Shown here one piece after another: positions 1 through 5,819 of a stretch of 11,082 nucleotides of DNA. Origin of the DNA: Flavobacterium sp. (GTDB lineage Bacteria; Bacteroidota; Bacteroidia; Flavobacteriales; Flavobacteriaceae). The notes below the pieces were generated by a model, which had not been told where the DNA came from, searched no databases, and saw only the letters and a program-made list of their open reading frames with translations. The DNA lies in assembly GCA_015478765.1 (NCBI GenBank), contig JADMKR010000241.1, forward strand, positions 1-11,082. Direction: 5' to 3'. Made by a program: the position numbers and the translations under genes. Every line of letters begins with the position of its first letter. The first letter of the stretch is position 1.

Positions 1-420
1 TGCCGGCCAGATTCCTGGTCCGTATGGTGTCTTTAATCGGGCTTCGAACCGGCCGTAAGCCTGAGAGAATTTATTTTGGGTTTTAATCCTGGCCGAGGTA
101 TAAGAATTGCCGTTTTTTATGGCGGTGATCACTAAATTACCATCGCCGTCCAATGAGACGTTTTCGGGATTGTTGGTATAGTTTTCCAACTCCTGATTGC
201 CCCAGCCGTTGTTGTTGCCCAGGTCATATCCCCATTTAGATGCGTCCGGCAATTGTCCGGCAGGGCCTTCAAAATCGTCGCTCCAAACCAGTTGCCAGTC
301 CGGACTGGATATGCTTTGCTTTTCGTCGTCATTGCAGCTTGTCAGAGATATGGAAACTGCATAGAATACAACTAAAGTCAGCGCTCTTTTGCAGGTGTTA
401 TTTATTAAAAAGTATTTCAT
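1..420 (-). CDS. GH16 family beta-glucanase (laminarinase-type) lipoprotein, 3' part beyond the window
   Basis: The first 140 residues are in the window and the frame runs open off the left edge. A lipoprotein signal ends in L-T-S-C (Cys29), followed by N-D-D-E. Such acidic residues after the cysteine act as a surface-export signal in Bacteroidota lipoproteins. From residue 42 the sequence matches the N-terminal half of GH16 endo-glucanases: LVWSDDF (44-50), WGNQELENYT (73-82), GNLVITA (94-100), YTSARIKTQNKF (107-118), YGRFEARLKTPYGPGIWPA (122-140). The catalytic E-x-D-x-x-E motif should lie about 25 residues further on, outside the window, so activity cannot be judged and the truncation is only the window edge. 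GH16 enzymes cut internal beta-1,3/1,4 bonds in laminarin, lichenin or marine galactans. These motifs look most like laminarinases, but the exact substrate is inference. It is the third gene of the operon, 78 bases after the preceding stop. The ATG at 420-418 is chosen because it gives the intact signal peptide. Confidence 0.92.
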   Translation of the reverse strand, partial: MKYFLINNTCKRALTLVVFYAVSISLTSCNDDEKQSISSPDWQLVWSDDFEGPAGQLPDASKWGYDLGNNNGWGNQELENYTNNPENVSLDGDGNLVITAIKNGNSYTSARIKTQNKFSQAYGRFEARLKTPYGPGIWPA

Positions 421-464
421 CGTTTATTTTTTAAATTAATTGAATTTCAGCACCATGCCAGAGA

Positions 465-478
465 AATGATTAATCATT
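465..478. promoter_or_regulatory. Perfect 14-bp palindrome before the GH16 gene
   Basis: AATGATTAATCATT is a perfect palindrome in the 78-base gap between the binding-protein stop and the GH16 start. It could be an operator-like site or an mRNA-processing feature that separates GH16 expression from the upstream genes. It has no loop or T-tract that would suit an intrinsic terminator. Its function is unknown. Confidence 0.3.
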
Positions 479-498
479 CCATTTGGTTAGGATGCTTA

Positions 499-2373
499 TT
501 AATCTCTGAACAAAATATTGTCTAGGTAGATGTCCCCGTTTCCGTCAAATTTTAGCTGGATAACATTGCTCAGGTCGACAGGTCCGAAAGCCGATAGCGG
601 AATGTCGATGCTATTCCATCCGCCGGTGGTCGGAACTGTTAAAAAGAAAACTTGTTCGACCGGCCCCGGACTAATCAGGAACACGTTCAAAACTGTCGAA
701 TTTGCCGAGTAATAATCCAGATGAAGGAAGTTTTTAGAAGAAACATCAGTAGCCGAAGCGAGTTCGAGGCCCTGATAATTCAGTCCGCCATAGCGCAAAG
801 TATTATTTCCGGCGATAGATTCCTGCGAAACCACGGTTAATTGTCCCCAATTCGGATTTAGGTTGGAACCTGGTATATTCGTGTAAGCATCGCTGAAAAT
901 AGACATCACGCCCGACGCCGGGTAGGTTGGGGTAGGAGCCGCTGTAGAAGGTACGGGAGGAATTACACTTCCGTCATTGTAGAAATATATATTATCGGCA
1001 TAGAAATTTGAAATATTGACTCCTTCAAAAATTAGTTGCCCCAGATGTGCGCGACTTGCCAATCCGCTGAAATTAGCCAGCGGGATATTCAAACTGATCC
1101 AGTTTTGAGAAACTAATGTAGGAGCTGTGAAGGTGAGTGTAAAGCCAGTGTCGTTTCCGCCACCGAAAGCGCCATCGGCACCAAAGTCAACCAATCTGAT
1201 TTGGAAATTTGCTCCCGCAGGGATGGCATTCGGCATATATAGATCGACGTGAAGATGCGACATGGCAGTTGCGTTTACGGTTGGCGTTGCAAATTCAATC
1301 CCGACGAAATTAAAATTGGTATAATTAAGGACGTTATCGCCTTCGACAGTAAAATCGGCCGATTGCGTAGTTTGATAAGGTTCCCAGTATCCATTATAAT
1401 AATTTACGGGAGCATTGGGATATATATCGGTGAAAATTGAAATCACATCCGATGGGTCTGCTGTAGGCGTTGGCGCGTGTACAAAGGCACCCGACGAATT
1501 AATGGTCAATGAACCCAATGCTTCCACTCCGCCTACGGTCGCTGTAATTACTGCAGTGCCGGTTCCAATAACAGTTACAGTACCCATTTCATTAACTGTC
1601 GCCACTGTTTCATCGGAAGAAATAAACGTGAAATAAGCCGGTGTCACATTAACTCCCTGATTAATTCCGTTGGGCATATTGAACGTTGTGACTAATCCGT
1701 CAATTGAAGATGTTACACCGGTATAAGCCACCTGAGTGACGTCCTGACCATTTAAAATTTGAGGTTGCTGCGGGTTTATTGTCCCTAGTTTTTCAAATTT
1801 GACTTCATCAATCCAGAACGTATAGCCATTGCCGTTTTCAGGTCCTTCGGATATAAAGAACATACCTCTCTCGGCGGTAAGTTTGCCGGCATCGGGAATC
1901 GGTATAATATACTTTGTCCATACGGTGCTGATTTGTAGTCCATTTATCGACGCCTGATAATTATTGTCGCCGAAATCATTTCCGAATCCAACAACGTCAA
2001 TTGTAGCCGCCATCGAGCTCTTGGCCCAAAAGGTCAAAGCGTCGTATTCTGTCAAATTCCGACCTACGCTGGTATAATACGCACCACCTGCATAAGCACC
2101 TGATGAATTATTGACATTTGGCACGTCGAAGCGCATCGAGGCGGCCGAATTGTTATAAGCCACATCGGTATCTACCTGGAAAGCGCTGGCGACGGCACCT
2201 CCGAAGGAGGAATACATCAGTCCGGGTGTAAAAGCATCGATAAATACTTCAGGATTTTTCGAATAGGTCGCTTCTTCAAAATCGGCTGGATCGTTTTCGC
2301 AGCCAATCAGGGCAAAAACTATCATCGCTAATGATAGTCGATATGTTAGCGGATGGTTGAAATTTATTTTCAT
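499..2373 (-). CDS. Multi-domain surface glycan-binding lipoprotein (three CBM-like modules plus Ig-like domain)
   Basis: A 624-residue lipoprotein with lipobox L-I-G-C (Cys25) and an acidic stretch after it (E-N-D-P-A-D-F-E-E), so probably exposed on the cell surface. I see three jelly-roll-like modules, at about 38-196, 299-467 and 479-624. Each closes with a similar strand: WIDEVKF, YADNIYF and YLDNILF. Modules 2 and 3 are clear duplicates, both opening APTPT followed by V-(I/M)-S-I-F-(T/S)-D-x-Y. Between modules 1 and 2, residues 205-293 form a BIG_2-type Ig-like domain (SSDETVATVNEMGTVTVIGTGTAVITATV). No catalytic motif is recognisable. Its likely role is to hold the polysaccharide for the neighbouring GH16 enzyme, as SusE/SusF-type or surface glycan-binding proteins do. 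APTPT-type modules also occur attached to flavobacterial laminarinases, from my recollection of the family. It starts 13 bases after the upstream stop, so co-transcription is very likely. The ligand is not known. Confidence 0.85.
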   Translation of the reverse strand: MKINFNHPLTYRLSLAMIVFALIGCENDPADFEEATYSKNPEVFIDAFTPGLMYSSFGGAVASAFQVDTDVAYNNSAASMRFDVPNVNNSSGAYAGGAYYTSVGRNLTEYDALTFWAKSSMAATIDVVGFGNDFGDNNYQASINGLQISTVWTKYIIPIPDAGKLTAERGMFFISEGPENGNGYTFWIDEVKFEKLGTINPQQPQILNGQDVTQVAYTGVTSSIDGLVTTFNMPNGINQGVNVTPAYFTFISSDETVATVNEMGTVTVIGTGTAVITATVGGVEALGSLTINSSGAFVHAPTPTADPSDVISIFTDIYPNAPVNYYNGYWEPYQTTQSADFTVEGDNVLNYTNFNFVGIEFATPTVNATAMSHLHVDLYMPNAIPAGANFQIRLVDFGADGAFGGGNDTGFTLTFTAPTLVSQNWISLNIPLANFSGLASRAHLGQLIFEGVNISNFYADNIYFYNDGSVIPPVPSTAAPTPTYPASGVMSIFSDAYTNIPGSNLNPNWGQLTVVSQESIAGNNTLRYGGLNYQGLELASATDVSSKNFLHLDYYSANSTVLNVFLISPGPVEQVFFLTVPTTGGWNSIDIPLSAFGPVDLSNVIQLKFDGNGDIYLDNILFRD

Positions 2374-2386
2374 TTTCTTAATTTTT

Positions 2387-5300
2387 TTAATTGCCGATGT
2401 TTATGTGAATATATGTTCTGATTTCCCACTCGCTTCCATTCGGAAAACCGATTGCTGTTGGATCCGGAACCCAGCTTCCGGAAGGATCTAAAACCTGAGT
2501 CGGGTTGTAGCGCGGCGAATATTGATCCAGCGATCTCCAGGTTCCCCGAACTCCGATGCGGGTGCCCGGCAGGAACCACCAGCTTGGTTTGCCCAATTCG
2601 GTCGATAGATCGGCCATTACCTGCATTGGGAATGTCAAGTTGAAATCACGATGGTAATCATACGGCCCCCAATCGTTTATTTTGACAAATGAGCTTAATT
2701 TCAACTGGCGGTAAATCACCCGCAGGTCGGCCCCATGGCGATTTATTTTTCTCGCATCACTTCCGTTTGCCTGGGCATCACCTGTATAAAGATTGGCAAT
2801 TAAGCCAAAGTCATTACTCCATTTTGAAACGACCCGAGCGTACACTTCGTAAAGGTCGGCTGCCGGCGGCGCACCGTCGAATGCGAAAGTGGTTCTTCCA
2901 TCGGGTAAGATTCCGATAGCGGCATCCTGAGTGGTCGGCAAATGTCGGAATACAAATCCGGCGCTAATTGCAAGTTTTGCATCTTCAGTCTGATCGCTGT
3001 CCCAATCGTACATCCAGGTACCCGGTGTCGGATCGAAAGTAATCGCGAGCTCGCCTGCAACCTGTTCTCTGTTTGCTCTTACGACAAATGGATCGTCGAG
3101 AATGTTTCGCGGTCGGCCTGGTGCCGCCACATTTGCGTTAATCGGGCCCTCGAGTGGTTTTTGCCACAAGAAATTAGGGCCAAACTGAAATTTCCCCACC
3201 GAATACGTCAATCCGCTTAAGAAATTATATTGGTTCCCGCTACCGCTGTCTTTTAATCGCCAGCCGGTGAAGGTCTGGGTATAATCGGCACCGCCATTGG
3301 CAACTAATCCCATTGCTGCTGCCTGTCCGTACCAATTGAATCTTCCGCCAGTATACGTAAGTTTCATTTTTGCTCCCCAGTTGTCTTTGTTTTCGATCTG
3401 ATGCTGAAAAACCTCCTGATTGTCTTCAGGTCCGCGAACAAGCTGGTAGTCACGCCCGTTCAGTGGTGAGCCCGCCCAAATCCCGCCTAGATCGACGCCG
3501 AAATTGTTGAATTTCCTGTTGATGTGCAGAGTTAAGCGCCTGGTTTTAGGTTGTGGAACGGCAAATGAACTTTCGGTGGTTGTTTGTTGTGCCAAATCTT
3601 CGTGGAAAATTCCGGTAATACCAAATTTGCTAATTGTTTTTGAGTATTTCAGCAATATCGCCGGGTTGGCGCCCCACCATAGTTGAGGTCCGAATGCCAA
3701 TTTAAATCCGCTGAATATTTTCTTACCTTCCATTTCAAATCCCAGAGGTGCAATACCGTTATAGAGATCAATGGCAGGTCCGTAGTTGGCTTCAGGATAT
3801 AATCCGAAGAAGTCGCCTTCATATCCCCAGTGGTAGTGGCCGGTTCTGTAAAATCCGTTGAGATTAAACAGGCTATGGTTCCACGCATAACTTGCGCGAT
3901 AAACCTGAATCCTATTGTTTGAATCCAGCCGTACGTCTTCATTGTTTCTTTCCAGTGTCACCGGCCGACCGCGATTTTCATAGAAAATTTCGTCGATAGG
4001 ATTTAGGGCGACATTGCCCAAGATATTAAATTCGACATTGGCTGTCATATTGGCTGCCGGATTTCCTTCAACACCTACATAAAAAGACTGCATATGGTCG
4101 AAGCCCAATTGATTTGGGTATTGGATTAGGTTATCATCAGGATCATCGGGTGTTGTTATCAGTGATCCGCCGGTATTGAATGTGCTGAATTCGGCTCTCA
4201 ATTTACTAATGCGAATCTTTCCGCCTTGCTGTCCATCGAGCGCAGCTTTGTCGGCTCGTGCCCGCAACGTTGCGTCCATGATCTGGATGCTGTTGAAGTG
4301 ACTGTCGATGGTAGCCAGTGATGTGTTGGTCTGCAGCGGATTCAGCTGGTGAACTTCTTTTAGAACATAATACGCCGAACGAGGGTACAATTCGTAGAAA
4401 CCATTTGCATTGGTTGGCCCTTTTGCACAGATTCCAAACCATTCTTCATTCATGTTATTTTCGCCGGTTTGATGATCGCGGGTATAAGCGGCATTTTCCC
4501 ATGACGCATTGCTATCGTGGATGTTCAGGTTAGCCGTTTGCCCGTGTTTCCACCAACCATCGCTAAACTGGAATGTAAATCCGCCTAAGGCGTTTTGCGA
4601 TTTCCCCAGTCCAGCGGCATTTTGGTAGATTTCTTTCCATTGGTTAAGGACATAATAGGACTGGGAAGATTGGTCTTCCTGATTCGTTATGACGTTGAAC
4701 GCATCGGCACCGAATTCTGCAAACAAAACCGGTTTGCCATATTCGTTCTTTACGCGTTCAAATAAATCGCCGAAGGATGCGCCTCTGTAAACATTGGTCG
4801 CAAAAATGTCGAAGTCCTGGCATTCCTTGTTGATGATATCCAAAAACATCAAATCGCCATTGCAGAAGGCGATAGGGTGCGATCCGCTGATCTTTTTCAT
4901 CGAAACTGCCGCCTCATTGAAGAGTTGGTACATTGAAATAGCTCTTTTGGTCGACTGCCTGGCTTCAACAGGGATATTTTGAGTTTCTGCACCGTCCCAG
5001 AACAGGCCGTAATTATTTTCGTTTCCAAGTAAAAACAATAGCAATCCCGGAGTGTCCTTATATTCGGTTACCATCTGATTCACTTCCGATAAAAGCAATT
5101 CCCGGACATTGGCGTCCGAATATTCGGTATTGGGTTTCCAGGTTCCGTTAAGTGTAAGTCCGTATCGGCCGAATGTATGGTTCAGCATTGTGTGAATGCC
5201 ATGAGTAACATATACATATTCTATCCATTGCTTTGGCATTCCGGTATAGACCCTTATAGTATTTACACCCATGTTTTTGAGCAGCGACATTTCTTCGTCT

Positions 5301-5518
5301 AAAGCAGCTTTTATGAAATCATCGGACTGATTCCACAAACTATAGGAGTAGTTGGTTCCGATGGGGACGTAATCCCAATTCATGCCGTTTACGATAAATT
5401 CATTTCCATTTACTACCAATTTTGAACCTTGGCTGTCGTTGACCACAACAACACTATTTTGCGAATACGCCGAGGTTGAAAAAATAATAATGGTTAATAA
5501 TAAACTTAGTTTTCTCAT
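2387..5518 (-). CDS. Clan GH-A glycosidase fused to an outer-membrane beta-barrel-like domain
   Basis: A 1043-residue exported protein in two parts. Residues 1-20 are a signal peptide (MRKLSLLLTIIIFSTSAYSQ). Residues 30-395 are a (beta/alpha)8 glycosidase resembling GH2/GH5/GH72 catalytic domains: VNGMNWDY (43-50), KNMGVNTIRVY (81-91), LLGNENN (163-169) with Glu167 the expected acid/base, and KPVLFAEFGADAF (262-274) with Glu268 the expected nucleophile. Both catalytic glutamates are present. Residues 405-430 look like a helical linker. From about 430 to the end, the sequence is a long series of alternating polar/hydrophobic, aromatic-rich strands joined by turns and loops, for example IQVYRASYAWNHSLFNLNGFY, AKMKLTYTGGRFNWYGQAAAM and the final IRTYIHINIGN. 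This looks like an outer-membrane barrel of roughly 20 or more strands. There is no T9SS sorting domain or lipobox. It is the first gene of the operon. Exact GH family and substrate are uncertain; a beta-glucan is inferred from the GH16 neighbour. Confidence 0.8.
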   Translation of the reverse strand: MRKLSLLLTIIIFSTSAYSQNSVVVVNDSQGSKLVVNGNEFIVNGMNWDYVPIGTNYSYSLWNQSDDFIKAALDEEMSLLKNMGVNTIRVYTGMPKQWIEYVYVTHGIHTMLNHTFGRYGLTLNGTWKPNTEYSDANVRELLLSEVNQMVTEYKDTPGLLLFLLGNENNYGLFWDGAETQNIPVEARQSTKRAISMYQLFNEAAVSMKKISGSHPIAFCNGDLMFLDIINKECQDFDIFATNVYRGASFGDLFERVKNEYGKPVLFAEFGADAFNVITNQEDQSSQSYYVLNQWKEIYQNAAGLGKSQNALGGFTFQFSDGWWKHGQTANLNIHDSNASWENAAYTRDHQTGENNMNEEWFGICAKGPTNANGFYELYPRSAYYVLKEVHQLNPLQTNTSLATIDSHFNSIQIMDATLRARADKAALDGQQGGKIRISKLRAEFSTFNTGGSLITTPDDPDDNLIQYPNQLGFDHMQSFYVGVEGNPAANMTANVEFNILGNVALNPIDEIFYENRGRPVTLERNNEDVRLDSNNRIQVYRASYAWNHSLFNLNGFYRTGHYHWGYEGDFFGLYPEANYGPAIDLYNGIAPLGFEMEGKKIFSGFKLAFGPQLWWGANPAILLKYSKTISKFGITGIFHEDLAQQTTTESSFAVPQPKTRRLTLHINRKFNNFGVDLGGIWAGSPLNGRDYQLVRGPEDNQEVFQHQIENKDNWGAKMKLTYTGGRFNWYGQAAAMGLVANGGADYTQTFTGWRLKDSGSGNQYNFLSGLTYSVGKFQFGPNFLWQKPLEGPINANVAAPGRPRNILDDPFVVRANREQVAGELAITFDPTPGTWMYDWDSDQTEDAKLAISAGFVFRHLPTTQDAAIGILPDGRTTFAFDGAPPAADLYEVYARVVSKWSNDFGLIANLYTGDAQANGSDARKINRHGADLRVIYRQLKLSSFVKINDWGPYDYHRDFNLTFPMQVMADLSTELGKPSWWFLPGTRIGVRGTWRSLDQYSPRYNPTQVLDPSGSWVPDPTAIGFPNGSEWEIRTYIHINIGN

Positions 5519-5819
5519 TTCAATGTTTGTTTGATTATAGGTGTGCTTAGTGAACTTGGTTTTTCAGCTTTGTTTGCCTGCAACTAATAAAATTTTGCGT
5601 CAAATGATAATATTTTCATAAAACTACACTATTATCGGAATCAACATTAAATACTTATGACTAAAGAAACTATACAACACAGCATTTTAAAATAAATGTG
5701 TGAGCGTCGCTAAATATTACGCATGGCGGGGTAGAGCGGAAATAAAAGTCAGGCTGAATAAGGAGATTTGGGTGATTTGTATAGTTAATGTATGGTATAA
5801 ATTTTCACCATGAATGGTT
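5519..5819 (-). promoter_or_regulatory. AT-rich regulator-to-operon spacer, presumed operon promoter region
   Basis: This 301-base gap separates the regulator stop from the start of the glycosidase-barrel gene and is the largest gene-free stretch in the window. I find no small gene or RNA in it. It should hold the operon promoter, but no clean Bacteroidota -7 element (TAnnTTTG) is visible. The nearest match on the minus strand is TATCATTTG (5601-5609), with one extra spacer base and no convincing -33 partner. It also holds a widely spaced inverted repeat, listed separately. Confidence 0.45.
5668..5786. repeat. 10-bp inverted repeat pair, possible regulator-binding half-sites
   Basis: AACTATACAA at 5668-5677 and its exact reverse complement TTGTATAGTT at 5777-5786 are separated by 99 bases, in the spacer between the LuxR-type regulator gene and the operon it probably controls. 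Paired sites in opposite orientation would suit a dimeric or looping regulator. A chance match is possible in AT-rich DNA, so this is only a candidate. Confidence 0.3.

Noticed and set aside
1..420. GH16 gene as a pseudogene lacking its catalytic motif
   Set aside because: The frame is open to the window edge and the catalytic motif is expected just beyond it; the absence is caused by the window.
5803..5819. Terminator just after the regulator stop (ACCAT-TC-ATGGT)
   Set aside because: The two-base loop is too tight, the stem is short and no T-tract follows, so it is not convincing as an intrinsic terminator.
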